Source: Pseudomonas sp. B21-015 (GTDB taxonomy: Bacteria; Pseudomonadota; Gammaproteobacteria; Pseudomonadales; Pseudomonadaceae). Taken from it: a stretch of 64,000 nt of DNA. A program made the translations under genes and the position numbers. This document shows, one piece after another, positions 38,021 through 50,164 of the stretch. Numbering within the stretch: position 1 is the first letter of the stretch; the number at the start of each line of letters is the position of its first letter. Location of the stretch: positions 1 to 64,000 of the forward strand of contig NZ_CP087196.1 of NCBI RefSeq assembly GCF_024749285.1. The letters are read 5' to 3'. The notes under the pieces are model-generated. The model saw only the letters and a program-made list of their open reading frames with translations. It was not told the origin of the DNA and made no database searches.

Positions 38021-39394
38021 TCAGAAAAAGCTCAACCCCACATGGAACAGCTTTTCCACATCCCGAATATGCTTCTTATCCACAAGGAACAGAATCACAT
38101 GATCGCCTGCTTCGATCACCGTGTCGTCGTGGGCGATGATCACCTCTTCGTCGCGGATGATCGCGCCGATGGTGGTGCCCGGCGGCAGGCCGATGTTTTC
38201 GATGGCCTTGCCGATCACCTTGCTTGACTTCGCATCGCCGTGGGCAATCGCCTCGATGGCTTCCGCTGCGCCCCTGCGCAATGAGTGAACGCTGACGATA
38301 TCGCCGCGGCGCACGTGGGCCAGCAAGGTGCCGATGGTCGCCAGTTGCGGACTGATGGCGATGTCGATGTCGCCACCCTGAATCAGGTCGACATAGGCCG
38401 GGTTATTGATGATCGTCATCACTTTCTTCGCGCCCAGGCGCTTGGCCAGCAGCGACGACATGATGTTGGCTTCGTCATCGTTGGTCAGGGCAAGGAAAAT
38501 ATCGGCGTCGGCGATGTTTTCTTCCAGCAGCAGGTCCCGGTCCGAGGCACTGCCCTGTAACACCACAGTGCTGTCGAGGTTATCGGAGAGGTAACGGCAG
38601 CGGGCCGGGTTCATCTCGATGATCTTCACCTGATAACGGCTTTCGATGGCCTCGGCCAAGCGTTCGCCGATCTGCCCGCCACCGGCAATGACGATGCGTT
38701 TGTAGCTTTCATCGAGGCGGCGCATTTCGCTCATCACTGCGCGAATGTTCGCTTTGGCGGCGATGAAAAACACTTCGTCGTCGGCTTCGATCACCGTATC
38801 GCCCTGGGGCAGGATCGGCCGGTCACGACGGAAAATCGCCGCGACACGGGTTTCGACATTCGGCATGTGTTCGCGCAACTGCCGCAGTTGCTGACCTACC
38901 AATGGCCCGCCGTAGTAGGCCTTGACCGCCACCAGTTGCGCCTTGCCTTCGGCGAAGTCGATCACCTGCAACGCACCCGGATGCTGGATCAGGCGTTTGA
39001 TGTAGTTGGTGACGACTTGCTCCGGACTGATCAGCACGTCGACCGGAATCGCTTCGTTATCGAACAGTTCGGCGCGGGTCAGGTACGCGGCTTCGCGGAC
39101 CCGGGCGATCTTGGTCGGTGTATGGAACAGGGTATGGGCGACCTGACAGGCGACCATGTTGGTTTCGTCACTGTTGGTCACGGCCACCAACATGTCGGCG
39201 TCGTCGGCACCGGCCTGACGCAGTACGGTCGGCAGCGACCCACGGCCCTGTACGGTACGGATGTCCAGCCGATCGCCGAGGTCGCGCAGGCGTTCGCCGT
39301 CGGTGTCGACCACGGTGATGTCGTTGGCCTCGCTGGCCAAGTGTTCCGCCAGCGAACCGCCGACCTGCCCTGCGCCGAGGATGATGATTTTCAT
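38021..39394 (-). CDS. trkA: Trk potassium uptake regulatory protein TrkA
   Basis: TrkA is the peripheral NAD(H)-binding gating subunit of TrkH/TrkG potassium channels. Its 457 residues contain two RCK units, each with a Rossmann motif ([15 protein letters not shown] at the N-terminus; [15 protein letters not shown] near 235) and TrkA_C lobes. It starts 22 bp after rsmB, in the same direction as rsmB, fmt and def. Confidence 0.97.
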   Translation of the reverse strand: MKIIILGAGQVGGSLAEHLASEANDITVVDTDGERLRDLGDRLDIRTVQGRGSLPTVLRQAGADDADMLVAVTNSDETNMVACQVAHTLFHTPTKIARVREAAYLTRAELFDNEAIPVDVLISPEQVVTNYIKRLIQHPGALQVIDFAEGKAQLVAVKAYYGGPLVGQQLRQLREHMPNVETRVAAIFRRDRPILPQGDTVIEADDEVFFIAAKANIRAVMSEMRRLDESYKRIVIAGGGQIGERLAEAIESRYQVKIIEMNPARCRYLSDNLDSTVVLQGSASDRDLLLEENIADADIFLALTNDDEANIMSSLLAKRLGAKKVMTIINNPAYVDLIQGGDIDIAISPQLATIGTLLAHVRRGDIVSVHSLRRGAAEAIEAIAHGDAKSSKVIGKAIENIGLPPGTTIGAIIRDEEVIIAHDDTVIEAGDHVILFLVDKKHIRDVEKLFHVGLSFF

Positions 39395-39416
39395 CCGGTC
39401 ACTCCCTTAAATCCGG

Positions 39417-40727
39417 TTAACCGCGCGCGGCGGCAATCTTGATCAACTTGGCGTAGTAGAACCCGTCGTGGCCGCCTTCCTGGGCCAGCAATTGGCGGCC
39501 ATGGGGCTGTTTGATGCCTGCCGCTGTGGCGAGGTCCAGTTCACGGGCGCCCGGCGTGCGGGCGAGGAACGCTTCGATGACTTCGGTGTTTTCGGTCGGC
39601 AGCGTGGAGCAGGTGGCGTAAAGCAGAATGCCGCCCACTTCCAGAGTTATCCACATGGCGTCGAGCAGCTCACCCTGAAGCACCGCCAGTGCGGCAATGT
39701 CGTCGGGTTGGCGGGTCAGTTTGATGTCTGGGTGACGGCGGATCACCCCGGTGGCCGAGCATGGCGCGTCCAGCAGAATGCGCTGGAATGGTTTGCCATC
39801 CCACCACGTCGCGGTGTCGCGACCGTCGGCGGCGATCAGTTCGGCGCTCAGGCCCAGGCGCGCGAGGTTTTCCCGCACCCGCACCAGACGCTTGGCTTCC
39901 AGATCCACGGCCACCACGCCGGCCAGTTTGGGCTCGGCCTCAAGGATGTGGCAGGTTTTGCCGCCCGGTGCGCAGCAGGCGTCCAGCACCCGTTGGCCCG
40001 GCGCCAGGTCCAGCAGATCGGCGGCCAGTTGCGCGGCTTCGTCCTGCACGCTGATCCAGCCTTCAGCGAACCCCGGCAAGCTGCGCACGTCGGCGGCGGT
40101 GTCGAGGATGATGCCGTCGCGACTGTAAACGCACGGCGCGGCAGCGATACCCGCTTCAGTCAACAAGCCGAGGTAAGCATCGCGAGTGTGATGGCGACGG
40201 TTGACCCGCAGAATCATCGGCGGGTGCGCGTTGTTCGCCGCGCAAATGGCTTCCCACTGCTGCGGCCAGAAAGCCTTCAGGGATTTTTGTAGCCAGCGCG
40301 GGTGGGCGGTGCGCACCACCGGGTCGTGTTCCAGCTCTGCCAGCAGCGCCTCGCTTTCCCGTTGGGCGCGGCGCAGCACGGCGTTGAGCAAGGCTTTGGC
40401 CCACGGTTTTTTCAGTTTGTCGGCGCAACCGACGGTTTCGCCGATGGCGGCGTGAGCCGGGACGCGGGTATAGAGCAGTTGATAAAGCCCCACCAGCAAC
40501 AGCGCCTCGACATCGGCATCCGCTGCCTTGAATGGCTTTTGCAGCAATTTGGCCGCCAGCGCCGACAAGCGCGGCTGCCAGCGAGCCGTGCCGAACGCCA
40601 GGTCCTGGGTGAAACCGCGATCGCGGTCTTCAACCTTGTCCATTTGTGTCGGCAGAGAACTGTTGAGTGAGGCTTTTCCGTTAAGAACAGCAGCAAGTGC
40701 CTTGGCGGCAGCCAGACGTGGATTCAT
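39417..40727 (-). CDS. rsmB: 16S rRNA m5C967 methyltransferase
   Basis: RsmB (Sun/Fmu) methylates C967 of 16S rRNA using SAM. The 436-residue protein has an N-terminal NusB-like RNA-binding part, a SAM site ([15 protein letters not shown]) and the two active-site Cys regions DAPCSATGV and [10 protein letters not shown]. It overlaps fmt by 4 bp, a conserved Pseudomonas and E. coli arrangement (def-fmt-rsmB-trkA). Confidence 0.97.
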   Translation of the reverse strand: MNPRLAAAKALAAVLNGKASLNSSLPTQMDKVEDRDRGFTQDLAFGTARWQPRLSALAAKLLQKPFKAADADVEALLLVGLYQLLYTRVPAHAAIGETVGCADKLKKPWAKALLNAVLRRAQRESEALLAELEHDPVVRTAHPRWLQKSLKAFWPQQWEAICAANNAHPPMILRVNRRHHTRDAYLGLLTEAGIAAAPCVYSRDGIILDTAADVRSLPGFAEGWISVQDEAAQLAADLLDLAPGQRVLDACCAPGGKTCHILEAEPKLAGVVAVDLEAKRLVRVRENLARLGLSAELIAADGRDTATWWDGKPFQRILLDAPCSATGVIRRHPDIKLTRQPDDIAALAVLQGELLDAMWITLEVGGILLYATCSTLPTENTEVIEAFLARTPGARELDLATAAGIKQPHGRQLLAQEGGHDGFYYAKLIKIAAARG

Positions 40728-41683
40728 TGAGCGTCTGCCGTTTGACCGAGGACGGTGCCGACGGCGAATTTCTCACGACGGCTGTTGAACAAGTCGCTGA
40801 AGTTCAGCGCCTTGCCGCCAGGCAATTGCAGACGGGTCAGGCACAGCGCCTGTTCACTGCAGGCGACGATCAAGCCGTCCTTGCTGGCGCCGAGGATTTC
40901 ACCCGGGGCGCCCTTCCCTTCAGCCTGGCTTGCGGCCAGCACTTTCAGCGCTTCGCCGTTCAGCGTGCTGTGGCAGATCGGCCATGGATTGAAGGCGCGA
41001 ACCAGACGCTCCAGCTCAACCGCCGGACGGTTCCAGTCGATGCGCGCTTCGTCCTTGTTCAATTTGTGAGCATAAGTGGCGAGGCTGTCGTCCTGCGCTT
41101 CGCCTTCCAGAGTGCCCGCAGCCAGGCCGGCAATCGCCTGAATCACGGCCGGCGGGCCCATTTCTGCGAGGCGATCATGGAGGCTGCCGCCGGTGTCTTC
41201 GGCGCTGATCGGCGTGGTCACCTTGAGCAGCATCGGCCCGGTGTCCAGGCCGGCTTCCATGCGCATCACGGTCACGCCGCTTTCGTTGTCGCCCGCTTCA
41301 ACGGCGCGCTGGATCGGCGCCGCACCGCGCCAGCGTGGCAGCAAGGAGGCGTGGCTGTTGATGCAACCCAGGCGCGGAATATCCAGCACCACTTGCGGCA
41401 GGATCAGGCCGTAGGCGACCACCACCATCAAATCTGGCTTCAGCGCGGCCAGCTCCGCTTGAGCGTCTTCGTTGCGCAGAGTTGGCGGCTGCAACACCGG
41501 GATGTTGTTTTCCAACGCCAACTGCTTGACCGGGCTCGGCATCAGCTTCTGCCCACGGCCTGCCGGACGGTCCGGTTGGGTGTAGACCGCAACGATCTCA
41601 TAAGGGCTGTCGAGCAGGGCCTTGAGGTGTTCGGCGGCGAATTCAGGGGTGCCGGCAAAGACAATGCGCAGTGGCTCAGTCAT
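40724..41683 (-). CDS. fmt: Methionyl-tRNA formyltransferase
   Basis: Fmt formylates initiator Met-tRNA. The ATG at 41683 gives 319 residues beginning [20 protein letters not shown]; the reading upstream of this is not conserved. The active-site region [15 protein letters not shown] and the loop following it are present. It is downstream of def, with a hairpin in between. Confidence 0.97.
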   Translation of the reverse strand: MTEPLRIVFAGTPEFAAEHLKALLDSPYEIVAVYTQPDRPAGRGQKLMPSPVKQLALENNIPVLQPPTLRNEDAQAELAALKPDLMVVVAYGLILPQVVLDIPRLGCINSHASLLPRWRGAAPIQRAVEAGDNESGVTVMRMEAGLDTGPMLLKVTTPISAEDTGGSLHDRLAEMGPPAVIQAIAGLAAGTLEGEAQDDSLATYAHKLNKDEARIDWNRPAVELERLVRAFNPWPICHSTLNGEALKVLAASQAEGKGAPGEILGASKDGLIVACSEQALCLTRLQLPGGKALNFSDLFNSRREKFAVGTVLGQTADAQ

Positions 41684-41710
41684 GGAAGCTCTCAATTGCA
41701 AAGCATCTTG

Positions 41711-41742
41711 AAAAGAAAAAGGCTTGCCGCGGCAAGCCTTTG
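41711..41742 (-). terminator. Hairpin with T-run between def and fmt
   Basis: AAGGCTTGCCGCGGCAAGCCTT is a perfect palindrome followed on the minus strand by TTTCTTTTC. It could attenuate transcription from def into fmt, implying that fmt has its own promoter or relies on read-through. Confidence 0.7.
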
Positions 41743-41753
41743 AAAGAAGGGCA

Positions 41754-42260
41754 TCAAGCGTTCTGGCGATGGAGCTTTTCCAGTTTCTTCTTGATCCGGT
41801 CGCGTTTGAGCGTGGACAGGTAATCGACGAACAATTTGCCGTTGAGGTGGTCGCATTCATGCTGGATGCACACGGCGAGCAGGTCTTCGGCGATCAATTC
41901 ATACGGTTGACCGTCGCGGTCCAGGGCCTTGATCTTGACCTTTTGCGGGCGATCGACGTTTTCGTAGAAGCCCGGCACCGAAAGGCAGCCTTCCTGGTAC
42001 TGGCCCATCTCGTCGGTCAGGGTTTCGAACTCGGGGTTGATGAACACCCGTGGTTCGCTGCGGTCTTCGGAGAGGTCCATCACGACGATACGTTTGTGCA
42101 CGTTGACCTGGGTCGCGGCGAGGCCGATGCCTGGCGCTTCATACATTGTTTCAAACATGTCATCGACCAACTGACGCACTTCGTCGTCCACTACGGCCAC
42201 TGGTTTGGCGATAGTGCGCAGGCGCGAATCGGGGAATTCGAGGATGTCTAAAATGGCCAT
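41754..42260 (-). CDS. def: Peptide deformylase
   Basis: The metallopeptidase removes the N-formyl group from nascent proteins. The ATG at 42260 gives 168 residues with the three family motifs: [16 protein letters not shown] (metal Cys) and HECDHLNG (HExxH with both metal His). It is divergent from the LysM gene. Confidence 0.98.
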   Translation of the reverse strand: MAILDILEFPDSRLRTIAKPVAVVDDEVRQLVDDMFETMYEAPGIGLAATQVNVHKRIVVMDLSEDRSEPRVFINPEFETLTDEMGQYQEGCLSVPGFYENVDRPQKVKIKALDRDGQPYELIAEDLLAVCIQHECDHLNGKLFVDYLSTLKRDRIKKKLEKLHRQNA

Positions 42261-42429
42261 AAGCTCAATTGCTGCACGTGTGAGGTAAAGTCGGGTCGAT
42301 GGCCTGGCGAGTCCGAGGATGCAGGCTACCGTTGTGAACGTAGCTTCCGGCTTTTCAATAATGAGCTGGAAGCGAGCCACGAGGGCTCTGACGTTTCACG
42401 CGAACGTACATAATAAAGGGATTCACCGC

Positions 42430-43455
42430 ATGAGGAAATCACTACTCGCCTTGCTCCTTCTGGCCTCGGCCGGTTTTGCGCATGGGCAAGTGCAACTCAG
42501 GGAAGGTTTCCCACAGCAATACACCGTGGTGGCAGGGGACACACTCTGGGACATTTCCGGCAAATACCTGCGTGAGCCGTGGCAGTGGCCGCAGCTTTGG
42601 CAGGCCAATCCACAGATCGAAAACCCCAATCTCATCTACCCCGGCGATACGCTGTCGCTGGTCTACGTCAACGGTCAGCCACGCCTGACCCTCAATCGCG
42701 GCGCTTCCCGGGGCACCATCAAGCTTTCGCCACGCATTCGCAGTTCGCCGATGGCCGACGCCATCCCGAGTATTCCGCTGAAATCGATCAACAGCTTTCT
42801 GCTGAGCAATCGCATCGTCGACAAGGCCGAGGATTTCGACAAGGCGCCGTACATCGTTGCCGGCGATGCCGAACGGGTGCTCAGCGGCACCGGTGATCGA
42901 ATATTCGCGCGCGGCCATTTCGACCCGGCACAACCGGTGTACGGCATCTTCCGCCAGGGCAAGGTCTACACCGACCCGCAGAGCAAGGAGTTTCTGGGGA
43001 TCAACGCCGACGACATCGGCGGTGGCGAGATCATTGCCACTGAAGGCGATGTCGCTACCCTGGCCTTGCAACGTACCACCCAGGAAGTGCGACTTGGCGA
43101 CCGGCTGTTCAGCGGCGAAGAACGCTCGATCAATTCGACCTTCATGCCCAGTGCGCCAACAACCGAAATCGACGGCTTGATCATCGATGTGCCACGCGGG
43201 GTTACCCAGATTGGTGCGTTGGACGTCGTCACCCTGAACAAAGGACAACGCGACGGCCTGGCCGAAGGCAATGTGCTGGCGGTAATGAAAACCGGTGAAA
43301 CCGTGCGTGACCGGATTACCGGTCAACCATTGAAAATCCCCGATGAGCGGGCGGGTCTGCTGATGGTTTTCCGCACCTACGACAAGCTCAGCTACGGACT
43401 GGTCCTTAACGCATCGCGTTCTTTGGCGGTGATGGACAAGGTGCGAAATCCTTAA
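42430..43455 (+). CDS. LysM-domain periplasmic protein
   Basis: The ATG at 42430 gives 341 residues with a signal peptide (MRKSLLALLLLASAGFAHG). A LysM peptidoglycan-binding domain follows at about 30-80 (YTVVAGDTLWDISGKYL...LIYPGDTLSLV). The rest has no enzymatic motif that I can see. It is divergent from def and upstream of dprA, as in other Pseudomonas. It probably helps organise or monitor the cell wall. Confidence 0.9.
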   Translation: MRKSLLALLLLASAGFAHGQVQLREGFPQQYTVVAGDTLWDISGKYLREPWQWPQLWQANPQIENPNLIYPGDTLSLVYVNGQPRLTLNRGASRGTIKLSPRIRSSPMADAIPSIPLKSINSFLLSNRIVDKAEDFDKAPYIVAGDAERVLSGTGDRIFARGHFDPAQPVYGIFRQGKVYTDPQSKEFLGINADDIGGGEIIATEGDVATLALQRTTQEVRLGDRLFSGEERSINSTFMPSAPTTEIDGLIIDVPRGVTQIGALDVVTLNKGQRDGLAEGNVLAVMKTGETVRDRITGQPLKIPDERAGLLMVFRTYDKLSYGLVLNASRSLAVMDKVRNP

Positions 43456-43536
43456 GCCTGCTCCACAAGTTACCAACAGAGTTATCCACAGCTTATTCCC
43501 GATTCGATGGGACTTTATAACGATCAAGGATGATCC

Positions 43537-44637
43537 ATGTCGCTGTCTGCCTGTATGCCGGTTTCCCCTGCGGAACTGGAAGCCCGTTTACGCCTGCACC
43601 GTTTGCCGGAACTGGGTCCGGCACGTTTCAAGAAGTTGCTTGAGGCCTTTGGTTCTGCCTCCAAAGCCATCAGCGCACCGGCCAGCGCGTGGCGTGCACT
43701 GGGCCTGCCCCTCGCCTGCGCAGAAGCTCGGCGCTCCAGTGAAATCCGTGATGGCGCCAGTCACGCATTGGCCTGGTTAGCGCGTCCGGGCCAGCATTTA
43801 CTGATGTGGGACCAACCAGACTACCCTGCGCTGCTGGCGCAAATCAGTGATGCGCCGCCGCTGATATTCGTTGCAGGCGATCCTGGCATTCTGGAAAAAC
43901 CGCAATTGGCGATGGTTGGCAGTCGTCGCGCTTCGCGACCGGGCATGGACACTGCTGCCGCGTTTTCCCGCAGTCTGGCCGGTGCCGGTTTTGTCATTAA
44001 CAGCGGTCTGGCCTTGGGCATCGATGCCGCCGCGCATCAGGCGGCTCTGGACGTTGGCGGACAAACGGTCGGTGTGCTTGGCACGGGGCTTGAAAATTTT
44101 TATCCACAGCGCAATCGTCGACTGGCGGACGCCATGATCGCTTCCGGAAGCGCGGTACTTTCAGAGTTCCCGCTGGACGCTGGCCCTTCCCCCAGCAATT
44201 TTCCCCGGCGCAATCGAATCATCAGTGGTTTGTCCCTTGGGGTACTGGTGGTCGAGGCGAGCGTTGCCAGCGGTTCGTTGATCACTGCGAGGCTGGCGGC
44301 GGAACAGGGGCGTGAGGTGTATGCGATTCCTGGGTCGATCCACCACCCCGGCGCAAAGGGTTGTCATCAGTTGATCCGCGATGGTGCGGTGCTGGTGGAG
44401 ACCATCGAGCATATCCTCGAAGCCTTGCGCGGCTGGCAACGGCTGCCGTTATCCACAGAAGCGCCGACGGTGACCCATCCGCTGCTCCTGTTGCTCCACG
44501 CGGCGCCCCATACCAGCGAAGCCTTGGCGATCACCAGTGGCTGGGCGTTGTCGAAAGTGCTGGCCGCGCTGACTGAACTGGAAATGGATGGCCGTGCGGT
44601 CTGCGAAAGCGGTCGATGGTTTGCGCGGGTAAACTAG
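43537..44637 (+). CDS. dprA: DNA-processing protein DprA
   Basis: DprA loads RecA on incoming single-stranded DNA during natural transformation. The 366-residue protein has the extended Rossmann fold core (MVGSRRASRPGMDTA; INSGLALGIDAAAHQ; GVLGTGLENFYP; EFPLDAGPSPSNFPRRNR) and a C-terminal winged-helix-like part. Three perfect DnaA boxes lie in or just ahead of it (43482, 44100, 44449). Confidence 0.96.
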   Translation: MSLSACMPVSPAELEARLRLHRLPELGPARFKKLLEAFGSASKAISAPASAWRALGLPLACAEARRSSEIRDGASHALAWLARPGQHLLMWDQPDYPALLAQISDAPPLIFVAGDPGILEKPQLAMVGSRRASRPGMDTAAAFSRSLAGAGFVINSGLALGIDAAAHQAALDVGGQTVGVLGTGLENFYPQRNRRLADAMIASGSAVLSEFPLDAGPSPSNFPRRNRIISGLSLGVLVVEASVASGSLITARLAAEQGREVYAIPGSIHHPGAKGCHQLIRDGAVLVETIEHILEALRGWQRLPLSTEAPTVTHPLLLLLHAAPHTSEALAITSGWALSKVLAALTELEMDGRAVCESGRWFARVN

Positions 44638-44691
44638 GTTTTACATGGAAGATCGGTAAACTGCGCAGAGCCTTATTCCGGAGAGTCTTTC

Positions 44692-45249
44692 ATGGTTAAC
44701 AGTTGGCGTGTGCAACAAGCCGCACGAGAAATTCGCGCCGGGGCGGTCATTGCCTACCCAACCGAAGCTGTCTGGGGCTTGGGTTGCGACCCGTGGGATG
44801 AAGAGGCGGTGGATCGTTTGCTGCTGATCAAGGGACGGTCTGTGGATAAAGGCCTGATTCTGGTGGCCGACAACATTCGTCAGTTCGATTTTCTCTTCGA
44901 AGACTTCCCGGAATTGTGGATGGACCGCATGGCCAGCACCTGGCCGGGTCCCAACACTTGGCTGGTGCCCCATCAGAATCTGTTGCCCCAGTGGATTACC
45001 GGTGTGCATGAAACGGTAGCGTTGCGGGTTAGCGATCACCCATTGGTGCGGGATTTGTGTGCGCTGGTCGGGCCGCTGGTGTCGACCTCGGCTAACCCTC
45101 AGGGGCGGCCGGCGGCGCGGACGCGGATACGCGTGGAGCAGTATTTCCGTGGGCAGGTTGATTGGGTGTTGGGTGGCAATCTGGGTGGGCGCAAGAATCC
45201 GAGCGTGATTCGCGATCTGGCGACCGGCCACGTGGTGCGCCCGGATTAG
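44692..45249 (+). CDS. tsaC: L-threonylcarbamoyladenylate synthase
   Basis: TsaC (YrdC/RimN) makes the threonylcarbamoyl-AMP used for t6A37 in ANN-decoding tRNAs. The 185-residue single-domain protein carries the KxR motif region ([16 protein letters not shown]) and [14 protein letters not shown] at the nucleotide site. It lies 54 bp after dprA, the usual arrangement. Confidence 0.95.
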   Translation: MVNSWRVQQAAREIRAGAVIAYPTEAVWGLGCDPWDEEAVDRLLLIKGRSVDKGLILVADNIRQFDFLFEDFPELWMDRMASTWPGPNTWLVPHQNLLPQWITGVHETVALRVSDHPLVRDLCALVGPLVSTSANPQGRPAARTRIRVEQYFRGQVDWVLGGNLGGRKNPSVIRDLATGHVVRPD

Positions 45250-45264
45250 ACCGCGTCATCGTTC

Positions 45265-45353
45265 ATCGCGGGCAAGCCTCGCTCCCACAGATCTGAGTCG
45301 TATACGAATAATGTGAACGACCGAAATCCTGTGGGAGCGGGCTTGCCCGCGAT
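45265..45353. repeat. REP doublet (REPIN), TGTGGGAGCGGGCTTGCCCG type
   Basis: Inverted copies at 45265-45290 and 45329-45353 lie between the convergent tsaC and quinone reductase genes. Confidence 0.9.
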
Positions 45354-45360
45354 GGCGTCC

Positions 45361-46338
45361 TCAAGGCAACAAAACGGTCGAGCCCGTGGTGCGCCGCGCT
45401 GACAATTCGGTCTGCGCTTTCGCCGCTTCAGCCAATGGATAGCGCTGACTGATGTCCACCTTCAGCTTGCCGCTGATGATCATCTCGAACAGCTCATCGG
45501 CCATGCGTTGCAGGTTTTGCGCGTTGTTGGCGTAGGTCGCCAGGGTCGGCCGGGTCACGTACAGCGAGCCCTTCGCCGCGAGAATCCCCAGATTCACGCC
45601 ATCGACTGCGCCTGAAGCATTGCCAAAACTCACCACCAGCCCCCGAGGCGCGACGCTGTCGAGCGACGTCAGCCAGGTATCTTTGCCTACACCGTCGTAC
45701 ACCACCGGGACTTTTTTACCGTCAGTCAATTCCAGCACCCGTTGTGCGACGTTTTCATGGCTGTAATCGATGGTCGCCCAGGCACCATTGGCTTTCGCCA
45801 GGGCGGCTTTCTCCGCTGAGCTGACCGTGCCGATCACCTTCACACCCAAGGCCTTGGCCCATTGGCAGGCCAGGGAACCGACGCCTCCGGCTGCTGCGTG
45901 GAACAGGATGGTTTCGCCACCCTTGAGTTCATACGTTTGACGCAGCAGATACTGCACGGTCAGGCCCTTGAGCATCACGCCGGCGGCCTGTTCGAAGCTG
46001 ATGGCGTCCGGCAAGTGCACCAGGTTGTCTTGCGGCAATACATGAACATCGCTGTAGGCGCCCAACGGGCCGCTGCCGTAGGCCACGCGATCACCAACCT
46101 TGAAGCGGGTGACTTCGCTACCGACCGCTTCGACTACGCCCGCACCCTCTGCGCCCAGGCCCGATGGCAGGGCTGGCGGCGCATACAGGCCACTGCGGTA
46201 ATAGGTGTCGATGAAGTTCAAGCCGATGGCCTTGTTGGTCACGCGTACCTGTTGCGGGCCGGGCTCGGCGGGTTGGTAGTCCACGTATTCGAGCACTTCG
46301 GGGCCGCCATGGGCGCGAAACTGGATACGCTTTGCCAT
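45361..46338 (-). CDS. qor: NADPH:quinone oxidoreductase (zeta-crystallin type)
   Basis: A zinc-free MDR family reductase that reduces quinones with NADPH. The ATG at 46338 has AAGGAG correctly spaced; the GTG six bases upstream overlaps that site and is rejected. The 325 residues contain the cofactor loop AAAGGVGSLACQWAKALG. It is divergent from hemF. Confidence 0.94.
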   Translation of the reverse strand: MAKRIQFRAHGGPEVLEYVDYQPAEPGPQQVRVTNKAIGLNFIDTYYRSGLYAPPALPSGLGAEGAGVVEAVGSEVTRFKVGDRVAYGSGPLGAYSDVHVLPQDNLVHLPDAISFEQAAGVMLKGLTVQYLLRQTYELKGGETILFHAAAGGVGSLACQWAKALGVKVIGTVSSAEKAALAKANGAWATIDYSHENVAQRVLELTDGKKVPVVYDGVGKDTWLTSLDSVAPRGLVVSFGNASGAVDGVNLGILAAKGSLYVTRPTLATYANNAQNLQRMADELFEMIISGKLKVDISQRYPLAEAAKAQTELSARRTTGSTVLLP

Positions 46339-46494
46339 TTGCACTCTCCTTAGGTCTTGGCTTCTAGAGTTGTAGCGTCAAGCGCCCTATCGAACTCCCA
46401 AGCTTGACCTTCGTCAACTGCGGCACGCTCGCCTGCGATGTTATGCTACGGGCCCATTTGCGCCGGCCCCCCGCTCCGATGGAGCGCCGCGTAG

Positions 46495-47433
<939 letters not shown>

Positions 47434-47446
47434 ACGAGGAGTTCTG

Positions 47447-48268
47447 ATGGATCGTTACGTCGTATTCGGTAATCCGATTGGCCACAGCAAGTCGCCGCTG
47501 ATCCACCGTTTGTTCGCCGAGCAGACGGGGCAAAAACTGGACTACAGCACTTTGCTGGCGCCCCTCGATGATTTTTCCGGCTGTGCCCAGGCATTTTTCC
47601 GCGAAGGGCGCGGGGCGAATGTGACGGTGCCGTTCAAGGAAGATGCCTATCGTTTGGCGAACAGCTTGACCAAGCGGGCGCAGCGAGCCGGCGCGGTGAA
47701 TACCCTGAGCAAACTGGCCGATGGCAGTTTGCTGGGTGACAACACCGATGGCGCCGGTCTGGTGCGGGACCTGACGGTCAACGCCGGATTCAGCCTTGCG
47801 GGAAAACGCATCCTGCTGCTCGGGGCCGGCGGTGCGGTGCGCGGTGCGCTGGAGCCATTGCTGGCAGAGCAACCGGCGTCAGTGATCATCGCCAACCGCA
47901 CGGTGGAAAAAGCCGAATTGCTGGCGGAGTTGTTCGCCGACCTGGGGCCGGTGTCGGCCAGTGGTTTCGATTGGTTGCGCGAACCGGTGGACCTGATCAT
48001 CAACGCTACGTCCGCCAGTTTGTCAGGCGATGTACCGCCGATTGCCGGCAGCTTGATCGAGCCAGGCAAGACGGTGTGCTACGACATGATGTACGGCAAG
48101 GAATCGACCTCGTTCTGCCGCTGGGCCAGTGAGCACGGCGCGGCGGTGGCGATGGATGGCTTGGGCATGTTGGCCGAGCAGGCGGCGGAAGCGTTCTATC
48201 TGTGGCGCGGTGTGCGCCCGGACACAGCGCCAGTGCTGGCCGAACTCCGCCGCCAGCTCGCGCTCTAG
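47447..48268 (+). CDS. aroE: Shikimate dehydrogenase (NADP+)
   Basis: AroE reduces 3-dehydroshikimate in aromatic amino-acid synthesis. The 273-residue protein has the substrate motif [12 protein letters not shown] at the N-terminus, the catalytic Lys in [10 protein letters not shown], and the NADP loop [12 protein letters not shown]. It lies downstream of hemF and is followed by a REP doublet. Confidence 0.97.
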   Translation: MDRYVVFGNPIGHSKSPLIHRLFAEQTGQKLDYSTLLAPLDDFSGCAQAFFREGRGANVTVPFKEDAYRLANSLTKRAQRAGAVNTLSKLADGSLLGDNTDGAGLVRDLTVNAGFSLAGKRILLLGAGGAVRGALEPLLAEQPASVIIANRTVEKAELLAELFADLGPVSASGFDWLREPVDLIINATSASLSGDVPPIAGSLIEPGKTVCYDMMYGKESTSFCRWASEHGAAVAMDGLGMLAEQAAEAFYLWRGVRPDTAPVLAELRRQLAL

Positions 48269-48271
48269 CTT

Positions 48272-48366
48272 TTGTGGCGAGGGAGCTTGCTCCCGCTCGG
48301 GTGCGAAGCGCCCGCAGATTTTAGGGCTGCTTCGCAACCCAGCGGGAGCAAGCTCCCTCGCCACAG
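48272..48366. repeat. REP doublet, GTGGCGAGGGAGCTTGCTCC type
   Basis: The two inverted copies lie between the convergent aroE and SulP genes. Related doublets are at 50025-50159 and 61020-61160. The type differs from the GGGCTTGCCC doublets. Confidence 0.9.
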
Positions 48367-48394
48367 GTTATGCCGTTGCCTCAACGCCGGTGTT

Positions 48395-49963
48395 TCAATC
48401 TTCGAACCGAATCGGGCATTTCTCCGCGCCTTCGAGCTTTCTCAATTCCTCCACCACCTGCGGCCGTGCCCGCCGCAGGGTCAGGCTGCGATCCTGGCGC
48501 AGCAGCCGTCGCGCTTCCTGGTGCAGCATTTCCACGCCCGAATAGTCGATGAAGTTGATCTGCTGCGCCTCGATCACTACGCGCGCGCCGTGCATCCGTT
48601 GCAGGCGCACTTGCAGGTAATGGCTGGCGCCGAAAAAGATTGAACCGCCGACTCGCAGAATGTCTTCGTCGCCCTCACGCCAATGCTGAACCCGTGGTTG
48701 CGAGGTGCGTTTGAGGTAGAAGAACAGCGAGGCCAGCACGCCGGCGTAGATCGCCGTTTGCAACTCCAGCAACAGCGTCGCGACACAGGTCAGCGCCATG
48801 ACCAGAAACTCGGCACGGCTGACCCGCAACAAGGCGCGAATGCCGCGATGGTCGACCAATCCCCAGGCGATCAACAAAATACTGCCGGCCATGGCCGGGA
48901 TCGGAATGTGGGCGATCAATACCGCACCGAAGATAGCGAACAACGCCACCCATACTGCTGAAAAAACGCCCGCCAACGGTGAGCAGGCACCGGCGTCATA
49001 GCTCAGGGCCGAGCGGGTGAAGGAACCGGCTGACAGCGACCCGGAAAAAAACGCACCGACTATGTTCGAGAAACCCTGGGCGCGGACTTCTTGATTGGCG
49101 TCGAGCAACTGCTGCGAGCGCGCCGACAAGGAGCGGGCAATCGACAGGCTCGTCACCAGCCCGAGCATGCCGACCGCCACCGCGCTAGGCAGCAGGCGCA
49201 ACACCAGGTCCAGATCCAGCGGCAACGGGCTGAAGGGTGGCAGTCGCCCGACAAAGGCGCTGACCAACTGCACATGACCGAACATCGCTGGCCACAGCCA
49301 TACCAGCAACCCGCTCAAGGCCAGAGCGATCAACAGCGTCGGCCAGCGCGGCACCAGCAGTTTTAGCACGATGCCTATCACCACCGTGGCCAGGCCCAGT
49401 ACCAGCGAGGGTTTGTCCACCTCACTGAGATGACTGAACAGCAGCACCAGGCTGTTCAGCGCCGTGGCCTGGTTGGGCACATCCAGCCCCAGCAAGTTCG
49501 GCAGTTGCCCAATTGCAATTACCACCGCTGCGCCAAGGGTGAAGCCCAGCACCACCGAGTGAGAGACGAAATTCACCAGGGCGCCGAAACGCAGCAAACC
49601 CAGCAGCCACTGGAAAATGCCCGCAAGGAGTGTCAGAAGCAGGATCAATGTGACGTAGTCCTGCGATGCGGGGACGGCCAGAGGACTGACGCTGGCGTAC
49701 AGGACGATGGAAATGGCCGCCGTGGGACCGCAGATCAAATGCCACGATGAACCCCAGAGGCAGGCGATCAGTACCGGGATGATGGCGGCGTACAACCCGT
49801 ATTCCGGTGGGAGACCGGCGATCAGGGCGTAGGCAATGGATTGTGGCAACGCGAGAATCGCACCGCTCAGGCCGACGATCAGGTCACGACCGACGCTGGC
49901 ACGGGTTTGCCGGGGCAACCAGGTCAGGAAGGGAAAGAGTGAATGGCGGCTGGGGAAGGCCAT
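48395..49963 (-). CDS. SulP-family anion transporter with STAS domain
   Basis: The ATG at 49963 (GAGAGGACCC upstream) gives 522 residues: about 10-12 TM segments with the SulP signature near the N-terminus (PQSIAYALIAGLPPEYGLYAAIIP) and a C-terminal STAS domain (INFIDYSGVEMLHQEA). SulP proteins move sulfate and related anions. Next to betC it could handle sulfate released from choline-O-sulfate, or import that ester. A REP doublet separates it from the binding-protein gene, so co-transcription is uncertain. Confidence 0.9.
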   Translation of the reverse strand: MAFPSRHSLFPFLTWLPRQTRASVGRDLIVGLSGAILALPQSIAYALIAGLPPEYGLYAAIIPVLIACLWGSSWHLICGPTAAISIVLYASVSPLAVPASQDYVTLILLLTLLAGIFQWLLGLLRFGALVNFVSHSVVLGFTLGAAVVIAIGQLPNLLGLDVPNQATALNSLVLLFSHLSEVDKPSLVLGLATVVIGIVLKLLVPRWPTLLIALALSGLLVWLWPAMFGHVQLVSAFVGRLPPFSPLPLDLDLVLRLLPSAVAVGMLGLVTSLSIARSLSARSQQLLDANQEVRAQGFSNIVGAFFSGSLSAGSFTRSALSYDAGACSPLAGVFSAVWVALFAIFGAVLIAHIPIPAMAGSILLIAWGLVDHRGIRALLRVSRAEFLVMALTCVATLLLELQTAIYAGVLASLFFYLKRTSQPRVQHWREGDEDILRVGGSIFFGASHYLQVRLQRMHGARVVIEAQQINFIDYSGVEMLHQEARRLLRQDRSLTLRRARPQVVEELRKLEGAEKCPIRFED

Positions 49964-50024
49964 GGGTCCTCTCGGCAAGGGGTAAATCGTCAGGGTAAAG
50001 CATTGACCTACAGCGGGCAGATCA

Positions 50025-50159
50025 TTGTGGCGAGGGAGCTTGCTCCCGCTCGGTTGCGCAGCAGCCGCAAATCCAGACAACTCGGTGAAACAGATAAACC
50101 GTGTTTGCCGAAATGGGAGCGCTACGCACTCCAGCGGGAGCAAGCTCCCTCGCCACAGA
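50025..50159. repeat. REP doublet, GTGGCGAGGGAGCTTGCTCC type
   Basis: Inverted copies at about 50025-50055 and 50131-50159 lie between the SulP and choline-binding-protein genes. The hairpin could reduce read-through between them. Confidence 0.9.
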
Positions 50160-50164
50160 GAACC